DNA of 60,132 nucleotides. Origin: Bacteroidota bacterium (GTDB lineage: Bacteria > Bacteroidota > Bacteroidia > B-17B0 > Aurantibacillaceae). The stretch covers positions 1 to 60,132 of the forward strand of contig JAIUNM010000022.1 of assembly GCA_020162035.1 (NCBI GenBank), in the 5' to 3' direction. Each line of letters begins with the position of its first letter. Position 1 is the stretch's first letter. Below the pieces are notes generated by a model that had not been told where the DNA came from, did no database searches, and was given only the letters and a program-made list of their open reading frames with translations. Of this stretch, positions 1 through 7,791 are shown piece after piece. The translations under genes were made by a program, and so were the position numbers.

Positions 1-1365
1 TGGGGCTGTTGCTACCAAACTTGTATTACTAAACTGGCATACGTTTGGCGTTAAGTTTATTGCAACTGGGCTTGTGGCTACTACAGATAGATTGCTTACT
101 GCTGTTGATGTACATACAAGAGTGGTTGTATTGGCAGTAAATGTTGCAGTTGCGGTATAATTACCAGCATTGGTAGGCATTAAATTTGTTAAATTTGCAG
201 TTTGACCTAAGTTGGTAAAACCAGCAGGGCCAGACCAACTATAAGTATTTGCGCCATTTGCACTAGCAGTTAATGTAACATTTGCGCCTTGACAAACTGT
301 ACTATTACTTACTGAAATACTTTGAGTTTGTATAACTAAAGCTGATGTTGACGAATTAGCTGTACAAATAGCACCATTTGTAAAAGTATTTGTTATTAAT
401 AAATTATAGGTGCCCGAATTTGTTCCTTGTGAATTAGCTAAAGAAGGTAATTGTAAGTTACTTGTAAAAGCTCCAGGCCCAGTCCAACTATAAGTGGTAG
501 TTCCTCCTTGTAAAGGCCCAACTGTATTATTTGCAACTGTTAAATTAAGCGCAGAACCTGAACACACAGGCCCGTTGCTGCCTATAGAAGTAATAGTTGG
601 TGTTGCGTTTACAGTTACAGCAACAGTTTTAGAACCTACGCATCCATTTTGTGTACCACTTAAAGTATAAGTTGTTGTTACACTTGGCGTTGTTGTAATA
701 CTTGTTGTGTTAGCACTCCCTGGCATCCATGTATAAGTAGTTGCTCCACCACCTAAAATTGTTAAACTAGTGCCACTACAAACGTTAGTTGCAGATGCAA
801 CTGTAGTTATAGTAGGCGTTTGACAGCAATTGTAATACATAAAAATACGCCCAATACTAAAGTTTACCTCGCTCCAAATATTAGCCATATTTGCTCCACC
901 AGCTATACAAGCTTGCATTCCACTTCGTCTAAATGTGGCAGGAAAACCAGCAATATTTGAAACAAAATTTACTCCGTCATAAGAATTAATGCAGTTTCCA
1001 GCTCTTGCACCATATACCCCTATAATATCGCCTGCAGCAATAGGAATATTACAAGCCACAGTTGCTGTAGGCGCTGCGCCCGTAATTGTAAATAATTGAG
1101 TAAAAGCATTTGTTGTACCAGGGAAAGCAGGGGGAGCAGCAGCATTAAATCTAACAACCCTAATATGTTGTGGTTGCCCAGCAGCTCCAGCAGCATCTGG
1201 TGGTATATATAATTGACAAATTGTAAAATTAGTTGGCGAAGTGAAATGATATCCACGTACCATACTTGTAAATTGACTAGATTGAGGTCCAACAGGTATT
1301 TGTGTTTGTGCAGATAAACCTAAACTTAACCCAACTACTAAAACTATTGATAATAAATTTTTCAT
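1..1365 (-). CDS. Giant secreted Ig-like repeat surface protein (5' part; 3' end beyond window)
   Basis: The frame is open from an ATG at 1365 to the left edge (455 codons, no stop), so this is the N-terminal part of a longer protein. It starts with a signal peptide (MKNLLSIVLVVGLSLGLSAQ). An approximately 170-residue unique domain follows and ends in a Cys-Cys pair. Then come Ig/PKD-like repeats of roughly 80-90 residues, each with a Cys after a TVCSG/TVCQG-like turn and a central TYSWSGP or TYTWMPG motif. This is the style of Bacteroidota adhesins and SprB-like T9SS cargo. T9SS export is inferred, because the C-terminus lies outside the window. It is 11 bp downstream of a small secreted protein gene (1377-1721), probably in one operon. 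The substrate or partner cannot be told. Confidence 0.85.
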   Translation of the reverse strand, partial: MKNLLSIVLVVGLSLGLSAQTQIPVGPQSSQFTSMVRGYHFTSPTNFTICQLYIPPDAAGAAGQPQHIRVVRFNAAAPPAFPGTTNAFTQLFTITGAAPTATVACNIPIAAGDIIGVYGARAGNCINSYDGVNFVSNIAGFPATFRRSGMQACIAGGANMANIWSEVNFSIGRIFMYYNCCQTPTITTVASATNVCSGTSLTILGGGATTYTWMPGSANTTSITTTPSVTTTYTLSGTQNGCVGSKTVAVTVNATPTITSIGSNGPVCSGSALNLTVANNTVGPLQGGTTTYSWTGPGAFTSNLQLPSLANSQGTNSGTYNLLITNTFTNGAICTANSSTSALVIQTQSISVSNSTVCQGANVTLTASANGANTYSWSGPAGFTNLGQTANLTNLMPTNAGNYTATATFTANTTTLVCTSTAVSNLSVVATSPVAINLTPNVCQFSNTSLVATAP

Positions 1366-1376
1366 TTCTTTAATTT

Positions 1377-1721
1377 TTAAAATTGAGTTACAATATCTTT
1401 TCTGTTTTTAAATACTTCAATAACAAGGTTGCCGTTAGCTTCTATCCAATTAGCAACTGTTGTTTTTTGATTAGAGCTTAAAACATTAACATTTCCAATT
1501 TTTGGGAAATTAGATTTTCCTATTAAGATAGCTGCTTCGTTATCTATAATAGCATTAGTTTTATTTAATAACTCATTACAAACTAATGTAAAAACTTTAT
1601 CGTAATTATATGTATATCCGGTAGTTGCATCACTAGGCGCATTGCTATTTGGGTTGGCTTGTGCTTTAATAAAATTAAAACTTGCAATAAAAATTAAGGT
1701 ATATAGTAATTTTGTAAACAT
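1377..1721 (-). CDS. Small secreted protein of unknown function
   Basis: A 114-residue protein with a clear signal peptide (MFTKLLYTLIFIASFNFIKAQ, cleavage after about residue 21). The mature part is about 93 residues, has a single Cys and no membrane segment. I do not recognise a family. Its stop is 11 bp before the start of the giant Ig-like protein on the same strand, so the two are probably co-transcribed and may act together at the cell surface (inference). The right edge of the window has the same small-secreted/giant-Ig arrangement, but the two small proteins do not look alike by eye. A promoter-like box lies 16 nt upstream at 1738-1745. Confidence 0.75.
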   Translation of the reverse strand: MFTKLLYTLIFIASFNFIKAQANPNSNAPSDATTGYTYNYDKVFTLVCNELLNKTNAIIDNEAAILIGKSNFPKIGNVNVLSSNQKTTVANWIEANGNLVIEVFKNRKDIVTQF

Positions 1722-1737
1722 AATTTTATAATTTGTA

Positions 1738-1745
1738 TAAAGTTA
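1738..1745 (-). promoter_or_regulatory. Candidate -7 promoter box for the 1721-1 operon
   Basis: On the minus strand this reads TAACTTTA, matching the Bacteroidota -7 form TAnnTTT(G/A), 16 nt before the ATG at 1721. I see no convincing -33 TTG element. Confidence 0.35.
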
Positions 1746-1842
1746 CGTTTTATTAGCAACAAAGAAAAATTACTAACTCATTAAAACAATGGGTTCCCTA
1801 ACAAAAAGCTTAGTTTTAATCAGTTTTTAAATCTAAATAAAT

Positions 1843-3066
1843 TTAGTTAATGTCTTTAACTAAATCGTTTTTTGTAAACAACCTTACAGGATAAAATGCT
1901 GCAACAAAACCAATAACCATTATTAAAGAAAAAATCCAAAAAAAGTCGTTTAATCTTAATTCTATAGGATAGTATGGCACCACAAATTCGTCGCCAAATT
2001 TTACTAAATGAAATTTTACTTGCAAAAGGCAAACTATTAATCCTAAAGCCAATCCAATTAGTGCTCCAACTCCTGTAATTAGTAATCCTTCACGCATAAA
2101 TATTTCTCGAATTTGTTTTAATGATGCGCCTAAACTATACAAAGTTTTTATGTCTTTCTTTTTTTCGATTATTAGCATGGTTAAAGCACCAATTATATTA
2201 AAAGTAGCTATAATTAAAATAAAAGCCAATATTATAAAAGTGGCTAATTTTTCTGTTTCAAGTGTTTTAAAAAGTACATCGTTTAATTGATATCTATTTT
2301 TTACTTCATAATTATTGCCTAAAATATTTTGAATTTGATTTTGAACTTCATCTATTTTATTTTCATCGCATTTTACTTCTATACTAGAAACTTTAACAGA
2401 GTCATCAAACAAATATCTTGCTGTTTTAATATCTACAAAAACAAATTGATAATCAAATTCATCATTTATAGAAAAAATTCCTTGGGGGCTAACATAAATT
2501 TGATTTAATTGCTCATCCATTGTTAAACCAGATGATTTTCCTTTAACCGGACTATATAAAATAAGTTCATTTACATAGCCATTTAAATTTATGCCTAATT
2601 GGTTGGCTATTCCTTTTCCAATAATAACAGTATTACCATTATTTTTGTTTTCTAAATCTGAATGTCCTTCTGTTATTGCTGTTTTAAATTTTGTGACTTT
2701 TGAAAAATTGTTATCAATACCTTTAACTGTTACTAAAGTTTGTTTGTCGTCATTTTTAAGTAAAGCTTTATCTGTTAAGCAAAAACAGGTATTTTGAACT
2801 CCATTAATAGTTTTAATTGCATTTAACTTTTCATTAGTAACATTAAATGTTTTTTCGTTTTTAATTGTAATTTTTAAGTCTGGTTCAAGCGTATTGTATA
2901 AATTAGCAACAATACTTGTTAAACCATTCATTGCACTTAATATAATAACTAAAGCAGCAGTTGTAATAGCAATTGCAATAATACTTATCCAGCTTATTAC
3001 ATTTATTGCATTATTACTTTTTTTTGAAATTAAATACCTTTTAGCTATGTAAGTAGAAAAATTCAA
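1843..3066 (-). CDS. FtsX/LolC-LolE-like ABC transporter permease
   Basis: A 407-residue inner-membrane permease of the MacB/FtsX type, a family that drives lipoprotein release (LolCE) or other envelope export together with an ATPase encoded elsewhere. It shows one N-terminal membrane segment (about residues 24-47), a large periplasmic domain, and three C-terminal segments (about 275-297, 322-345, 370-390). The cytoplasmic coupling motif EKKKDIKTLYSLGAS follows the second segment, as in LolE. The start is TTG at 3066, 2 nt after the rbfA stop, which suggests translational coupling; no ATG fits better because the N-terminus matches family length. The Lol role is inferred from family resemblance; the lipoprotein specificity is unknown. 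Confidence 0.85.
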   Translation of the reverse strand: MNFSTYIAKRYLISKKSNNAINVISWISIIAIAITTAALVIILSAMNGLTSIVANLYNTLEPDLKITIKNEKTFNVTNEKLNAIKTINGVQNTCFCLTDKALLKNDDKQTLVTVKGIDNNFSKVTKFKTAITEGHSDLENKNNGNTVIIGKGIANQLGINLNGYVNELILYSPVKGKSSGLTMDEQLNQIYVSPQGIFSINDEFDYQFVFVDIKTARYLFDDSVKVSSIEVKCDENKIDEVQNQIQNILGNNYEVKNRYQLNDVLFKTLETEKLATFIILAFILIIATFNIIGALTMLIIEKKKDIKTLYSLGASLKQIREIFMREGLLITGVGALIGLALGLIVCLLQVKFHLVKFGDEFVVPYYPIELRLNDFFWIFSLIMVIGFVAAFYPVRLFTKNDLVKDIN

Positions 3067-3068
3067 AT

Positions 3069-3404
3069 TTATTTTTTCAATAAAGCTTCAATTTTCATTG
3101 CATAATCTAAAGAATCATCAATAAAAAAAGTTAAATCAGGCACAACCCTAACTTGTTTTCCTATTAATAAACCAAGTTTTTTGCGGATGGGCGTTTTATT
3201 TATTTCAACTAATTTAAAAACCTCATCTCTGTTTTTGCCCATAATACTTAAATAAACTTTAGCGTAGCCTAAGTCAGGGCTAACTCTTACAACTGTAACC
3301 GTTATAAAACCTCCGCCAAATAGATTACGAGCCTCACTTCTAAAAATTTCGGCTAATTCTTTTTGCAGTAATTTATTTACTTTTTGCTGTCTTACACTAT
3401 CCAT
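3069..3404 (-). CDS. rbfA: Ribosome-binding factor A
   Basis: A 111-residue protein of normal RbfA length. RbfA is a KH-type factor that binds the 30S subunit and helps mature the 16S rRNA 5' end. Family features include the N-terminal SVRQQKVNKLLQKELAEIF helix, the VRVSPDLGYAKVYLSI strand region and the C-terminal VPDLTFFIDDSLDYA motif. It is the first gene of a two-gene unit with the FtsX-like permease, a pairing common in Bacteroidota. A TACCTTTA box sits only 4 nt before the ATG. Confidence 0.95.
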   Translation of the reverse strand: MDSVRQQKVNKLLQKELAEIFRSEARNLFGGGFITVTVVRVSPDLGYAKVYLSIMGKNRDEVFKLVEINKTPIRKKLGLLIGKQVRVVPDLTFFIDDSLDYAMKIEALLKK

Positions 3405-3408
3405 AATG

Positions 3409-3416
3409 TAAAGGTA
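3409..3416 (-). promoter_or_regulatory. Candidate -7 box immediately before rbfA start
   Basis: Minus-strand TACCTTTA followed by CATT and the rbfA ATG. The 4-nt gap would place transcription start at or very near the start codon. See the finding on close-set boxes. Confidence 0.4.
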
Positions 3417-3499
3417 ATGAGAAATTTTGTAGTATATTCGTTCTTTAATTATAATTATACTTTTTAGTTAATTTAATTAATAAGAAAACAATAATAAAT

Positions 3500-4270
3500 A
3501 TGCGATTAGATAGGGTTTTACGAAGAAAATTATTTGGATTACTAAACTTTGGCAACAATGTAGAATGTAATTACTGTGGCAAAACATTTAGGCAATTTAT
3601 GCCCGAAGGTGTTAAATCTCCTGTATTTTTAAAATATAAAGTTGCAGGTGGCGGCTATAAAAAAAATAACTATTGCCCTAGTTGTTACTCAGTTGACCGT
3701 TCTAGGTTACTAAAATTATTTTTTGAGTTAAGAACTAATGTTTATAAACAACCAACAGAATTATTACACATATCTCCAAATAAAGAAATTGCAAATGCTT
3801 TAATTGCGCCTACAATTAAACAAACCGTTGGAACCATTGAGCCAGAAATGTATTCAGAATACAAACCTGTTTATATGGATATCCAAGACATAAAAATGCC
3901 CGACGAAACTTACGATGTTGTTGTTTGTTGCCACGTTATTGAACATGTAGATGACGCTCCTAAAGCAATGCGTGAAATTTATAGAGTACTTAAAAAGGGC
4001 GGATTTGCTGTATTGCAAGTTCCTTTAGCAATTGATTTAAAAACAACAATAGAAGATACAACCCTTAAAACAGACAAAGAAAGAAAATTAAAATTTGGAC
4101 AAACAGACCATGTAAGGTTATTTGGGTTAGATTATTTTGAAAAACTTACACAAGCAGGTTTCAAAGTTGATAGAGATAATCCTTTTACAAATAAGTGGAT
4201 TGAAGACAAGCTTTTAAAACGTTATGCTTTAGATCCAATTGAAGACGTTATTGTTTGTCATAAAGCATAA
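3500..4270 (+). CDS. Zinc-ribbon class I SAM methyltransferase
   Basis: A 256-residue protein. The N-terminus has a four-Cys metal-binding knuckle (C23, C26, C59, C62, in CNYC and CPSC). The rest is a Methyltransf_11-like SAM domain with the post-motif I/II segment YDVVVCCHVIEHVDD (about residues 137-151) and a YRVLKKGGFAVLQVP strand. Such zinc-ribbon methyltransferases are often found in surface-polysaccharide or glycolipid clusters. The gene for an MsbA-like exporter starts 2 nt after its stop, so a role in modifying an exported glycolipid is plausible but inferred. The substrate is unknown. Confidence 0.8.
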   Translation: MRLDRVLRRKLFGLLNFGNNVECNYCGKTFRQFMPEGVKSPVFLKYKVAGGGYKKNNYCPSCYSVDRSRLLKLFFELRTNVYKQPTELLHISPNKEIANALIAPTIKQTVGTIEPEMYSEYKPVYMDIQDIKMPDETYDVVVCCHVIEHVDDAPKAMREIYRVLKKGGFAVLQVPLAIDLKTTIEDTTLKTDKERKLKFGQTDHVRLFGLDYFEKLTQAGFKVDRDNPFTNKWIEDKLLKRYALDPIEDVIVCHKA

Positions 4271-4272
4271 AA

Positions 4273-6147
4273 ATGAAATTATTTACTGCATTTAAATACA
4301 TTAAAGGTTTTGAAAAGTATGCTTTTTTTAATGTTGTATTTAATATATTTTATGCCGTTTTTTCGGTTATTTCATTAACATTAGTTTTACCTTTTTTAAA
4401 TTTATTAGGTAAATCCACCGAAGAATTAATTAGTTTTTCGTCTCAACCTGAACCTACTTTTTCAATAACAAAAATTACAAGTTATGTGTTTCAAAAATTT
4501 GACTATGAAGTAACACAGCTTATATTTTTAAATGGAACTGATACTGAAAGTATTAAAACCGGTAAACTAAAAGCATTGTTATTTATTTGTACACTTGTTT
4601 TTTTAGCTACATTTTTAAAAAATCTATTTAGATATTTTGCTATGTTTTTTATAGCACCTATTCGAATTGGTGTAGTTAATCAACTTCGAAATAAATTACA
4701 TAAAAAAACATTAGAACTACCTTTAAGTTATTTTAACGATGAAAAAAAAGGCGACCTAATGAGCCGTATTACCAACGATGTTATTGAAATTGAATTTGGC
4801 ATAATGACCAATTTAGAAATCATTTTTAGAGAGCCTTTAACTATAATTTTATTATTTATTTCTTTAATTAGTATTAGCGCTAAACTAACCTTACTTGTTT
4901 TGGTATTATTACCTTTAGCTGCAATAATTATTGTTCTTTTAAATAAAAGTTTAAAAAAAGCATCGTTAAAAAGCAAAACAACTTTAGGTCAATTATATGC
5001 TTTAATAGAAGAAACCCTTCATGGTTCAAAAGTAATTAAAGCCTTTAGAGGTGAGTATTTTTTGCAAAATAAATTTGAAACAGTTAATAAAGAGTTTTAC
5101 AAAGAAAGCGTAAAACTTTACCGTAAAACAGATTTAAATAGCCCTCTTACCGAAACTATAGTTATACTTATTTTAATGGTTATTTTATATTTGGGCGGAA
5201 CAATGGTTGTAAATGGAACCGATGGTTTAACTAGCGAAACCTTTATTATGTATTTTATTGCTGCCTCGCAATTAATTCCACCCATTAAACAAATAACTGT
5301 TGCTTATGGTTTTGTGCAACGTGGTGTTGCCAGCGAAGAAAGGATAAATAAAATTTTAAATGCTGATAATGTTATTCATGAAATAGCAAACCCAAAACCG
5401 ATAACTGATTTTAAAAGTTCAATAGAGTATAAAAATGTTAGTTTTAAATACATTAAAGGCGACGAAGGTTATGTACTAAAAAATATTAATTTAAATATTG
5501 AAAAAGGTAAAACAATTGCTTTAGTTGGCCAAAGCGGAAGCGGTAAAACAACTCTTGCCGATATGTTACCAAGATTTTACGATTGCGATAGTGGAGAAAT
5601 TTTAATAGATGGCATAAACCTAAAAGAAGCCTCATTAAAAAGTTTAAGAAGTAAAATTGGTGTTGTTACTCAAGAAAGCATTTTATTTAATGATACTATT
5701 TTAAATAATATAGTTTTTGGGCTAGAAAACATTACAAAAGAACAAGTTATAGAAGCAGCTAAAATTGCCAACGCTCATCAATTTATTGAAAAACTAACCA
5801 GTGGTTATAATACTAATATTGGCGATAGAGGTAATAAATTAAGTGGTGGACAAAAGCAACGCATAAGTATTGCAAGAGCCATATTGCGAAATCCTGAAAT
5901 ATTAATTTTAGATGAAGCAACAAGTGCGCTAGATACCGAGAGCGAAAAACTGGTGCAAGAAGCTTTAACTAATTTAATGAAAAACAGAACCAGTATTGTA
6001 ATTGCCCATCGTTTAAGCACAATTAGTAACGCTAACGAAATTATTGTTATGAATCAAGGCGAAATTATTGAACGTGGAAACCACACAGCACTTTATAACC
6101 AAAACGGGGCATACCGTAAACTGTGCGACATGCAAAGTTTTTCATAA
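4273..6147 (+). CDS. MsbA-like ABC exporter (fused membrane and ATPase domains)
   Basis: A 624-residue half-transporter expected to act as a homodimer in the inner membrane. It has six membrane segments in the first ~360 residues and the coupling-helix region SYFNDEKKGDLMSRITNDV. The ATPase domain has Walker A GQSGSGKTT (about 418-426), the LSGGQKQR signature (about 523), Walker B ILILDEATSALD, and a switch His in IAHRLST. Family members flip lipid A core, other lipids or drugs. A periplasmic insertion of about 50 residues follows the first membrane segment. It is tightly linked to the upstream methyltransferase and followed 6 nt later by a broken MFS gene. The lipid substrate is inferred only. 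Confidence 0.88.
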   Translation: MKLFTAFKYIKGFEKYAFFNVVFNIFYAVFSVISLTLVLPFLNLLGKSTEELISFSSQPEPTFSITKITSYVFQKFDYEVTQLIFLNGTDTESIKTGKLKALLFICTLVFLATFLKNLFRYFAMFFIAPIRIGVVNQLRNKLHKKTLELPLSYFNDEKKGDLMSRITNDVIEIEFGIMTNLEIIFREPLTIILLFISLISISAKLTLLVLVLLPLAAIIIVLLNKSLKKASLKSKTTLGQLYALIEETLHGSKVIKAFRGEYFLQNKFETVNKEFYKESVKLYRKTDLNSPLTETIVILILMVILYLGGTMVVNGTDGLTSETFIMYFIAASQLIPPIKQITVAYGFVQRGVASEERINKILNADNVIHEIANPKPITDFKSSIEYKNVSFKYIKGDEGYVLKNINLNIEKGKTIALVGQSGSGKTTLADMLPRFYDCDSGEILIDGINLKEASLKSLRSKIGVVTQESILFNDTILNNIVFGLENITKEQVIEAAKIANAHQFIEKLTSGYNTNIGDRGNKLSGGQKQRISIARAILRNPEILILDEATSALDTESEKLVQEALTNLMKNRTSIVIAHRLSTISNANEIIVMNQGEIIERGNHTALYNQNGAYRKLCDMQSFS

Positions 6148-6153
6148 TTAAAC

Positions 6154-6494
6154 ATGAAAGGTATAGTAAACAAAAATTCTTTAACATTTATTTTTATTAC
6201 AATTTTAATAGATTGTATTGGAATTTCACATTAGGTGGATTTGCAATTCCAAATATTCAAAGTATAATTACACAAAAAGTACCAAGTAATGAACAAGGCG
6301 AATTGCAAGGTGGTTTAACAAGTTTAATAAGTTTAACTGCAATTATAGGGCCTTTAATAATGACCTCCTCGTTTACATTTTTTACAAAATCTAATTCAAC
6401 CTTATATTTTCCTGGAATTTCATTTGCTATTGGTTCAATTTTATCAATTTTTGCATTAATATTAAGCATTATTGTACTTAAAAAAATGCGATAA
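6154..6494 (+). pseudogene. MFS transporter (TCR/Tet-type) reduced by internal deletion
   Basis: Two ends of one MFS gene survive without the middle. From ATG 6154 the first 24 codons read as a typical N-terminus (NSLTFIFITILIDCIGI), but this frame stops at TAG 6232-6234. From about 6222 a different frame (+2 relative to the first) reads the C-terminal end of the same family: LGGFAIPNIQSIITQKVPS, then GELQGGLTSLISLTAIIGP, and stops at 6494. Intact members are about 400 residues, so roughly 290 central residues are missing and the join is out of frame. The ATG is 6 nt after the ABC exporter stop, so the gene was probably the third of that operon. A stretched reading frame of 123 codons from 6123 crosses the join but has no sensible N-terminus. 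Confidence 0.85.
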
Positions 6495-6500
6495 TTTTAT

Positions 6501-6508
6501 TATCTTTA
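6501..6508 (+). promoter_or_regulatory. Candidate -7 promoter box for serine palmitoyltransferase
   Basis: TATCTTTA, followed by CA, lies 23 nt before the ATG at 6532, directly after the MFS remnant. The same TATCTTTACA string precedes the PASTA gene at 38813, which supports it as a -7 element of this genome. Confidence 0.45.
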
Positions 6509-6531
6509 CACAATAATTTAGTTTTATTATT

Positions 6532-7788
6532 ATGAAAGATATTTTCCAAAAAGTTACTGCCAATATGGGACCAATTGGCGAACACGCAAAAGAATCTCAC
6601 GGTTATTTTACTTTTCCAAAATTAGAAGGTGAAATTGGGCCACACATGACTTTTAGAGGTAAAGAACTTTTAAATTGGAGTTTAAATAATTACTTAGGCT
6701 TAGCAAATCATCCAGAAGTTAGAAAAACCGATGCCGATGCTGCATCACAATTTGGTTTAGCATTACCAATGGGTGCACGTATGATGAGCGGAAATTCTAA
6801 TTATCACGAACAATTAGAAAAAGAACTTTCTGAATTTGTACAAAAAGAAGATACCATACTTTGTAATTTTGGTTATCAAGCAATGGTTAGTGCTATTGAC
6901 GCTATTGTTGATAGACACGATGTAATAGTTTATGATAGCGAAAGCCATGCATGTATTTTAGATGGTGTTCGTTTACATATGGGTAAACGTTATGTGTTTA
7001 AACACAACGATGTTGCTGATTGCGAAAAACAATTACAACGTGCTACAAAATTAGCCGAACAAACTGGTGGTGCAATTTTAGTAATTACAGAAGGGGTGTT
7101 TGGTATGCGCGGCGACCAAGGTAAACTAAAAGAAATAATTGATTTAAAGAAAAAATACACGTTTAGATTATTTGTTGATGATGCACATGGCTGTGGAACA
7201 ATGGGACCAAATGGTGGCGGAACAGGTGAACATCAAGGTTGCCAAGCTGGTATAGATATTTATTTTGGAACATTTGCAAAATCGTTTGCATTAATTGGTG
7301 GTTATATAAGTTCAGAAAAAAATATAATTACTTATTTACGTTATAATATGCGCAGTCAAATTTTTGCAAAAAGTTTACCAATGCCTTTAGTTGTTGGGGC
7401 TTTAAAACGATTAGAATTAATGCGCAATCACCCAGAATATCGTGAAAAACTTTGGGAAATTACTAGAGCTTTACAAGGAGGATTAACTGCGGCAGGTTTT
7501 AATATTGGAGATACAAATAGCCCCGTTACTCCTGTTTATTTAAATGGTAGTATTCCTGAAGCAACAAACATGGTTAAAGATTTACGAGAAAATTTTGGGA
7601 TTTTCTGTTCAATGGTTACTTACCCAGTTATTCCAAAAGGAATGATAATTCTTCGTTTAATTCCAACTGCAGTACATACACTTAAAGATGTTACTTATAC
7701 TATTGAAAGCTTTAGCAAAATTGTAAATAAACTTAAAAATGGTGAGTACATGAGTGATAAATTAGCTCAAGTAAAAGTTGACCTTTAA
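6532..7788 (+). CDS. Serine palmitoyltransferase-like PLP enzyme (alpha-oxoamine synthase family)
   Basis: A 418-residue alpha-oxoamine synthase. Family members condense serine or glycine with an acyl-CoA; the Bacteroidota form makes 3-ketosphinganine for sphingolipids. Visible features are the substrate region NWSLNNYLGLANHPEV, the glycine-rich GARMMSGN, the His-stacking segment YDSESHACILDGVRL, the cofactor Asp in LFVDDAHGCGTMG, and the Schiff-base Lys in GTFAKSFALIGGYI. The IPEATNMVKDLRENFGIF and VIPKGMIILRLIPTAVHT segments match the Bacteroidota/Cytophaga serine palmitoyltransferase group better than 2-amino-3-ketobutyrate CoA ligase. It has its own promoter-like box at 6501. The alternative, a Kbl-type ligase, seems less likely. 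Confidence 0.8.
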   Translation: MKDIFQKVTANMGPIGEHAKESHGYFTFPKLEGEIGPHMTFRGKELLNWSLNNYLGLANHPEVRKTDADAASQFGLALPMGARMMSGNSNYHEQLEKELSEFVQKEDTILCNFGYQAMVSAIDAIVDRHDVIVYDSESHACILDGVRLHMGKRYVFKHNDVADCEKQLQRATKLAEQTGGAILVITEGVFGMRGDQGKLKEIIDLKKKYTFRLFVDDAHGCGTMGPNGGGTGEHQGCQAGIDIYFGTFAKSFALIGGYISSEKNIITYLRYNMRSQIFAKSLPMPLVVGALKRLELMRNHPEYREKLWEITRALQGGLTAAGFNIGDTNSPVTPVYLNGSIPEATNMVKDLRENFGIFCSMVTYPVIPKGMIILRLIPTAVHTLKDVTYTIESFSKIVNKLKNGEYMSDKLAQVKVDL

Positions 7789-7791
7789 TTA

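Noticed and set aside
1020..1292. A 90-codon Leu/Gln-rich frame on the minus strand
   Set aside because: It lies wholly within the giant Ig-like gene in another frame and has repeat-driven, low-complexity composition.
6123..6494. A 123-codon reading frame that starts inside the ABC exporter gene
   Set aside because: Its first ~33 codons overlap the exporter and the MFS 5' fragment in the wrong frame and look random; only the last ~88 codons resemble a protein, so it is the 3' part of the deleted MFS gene.
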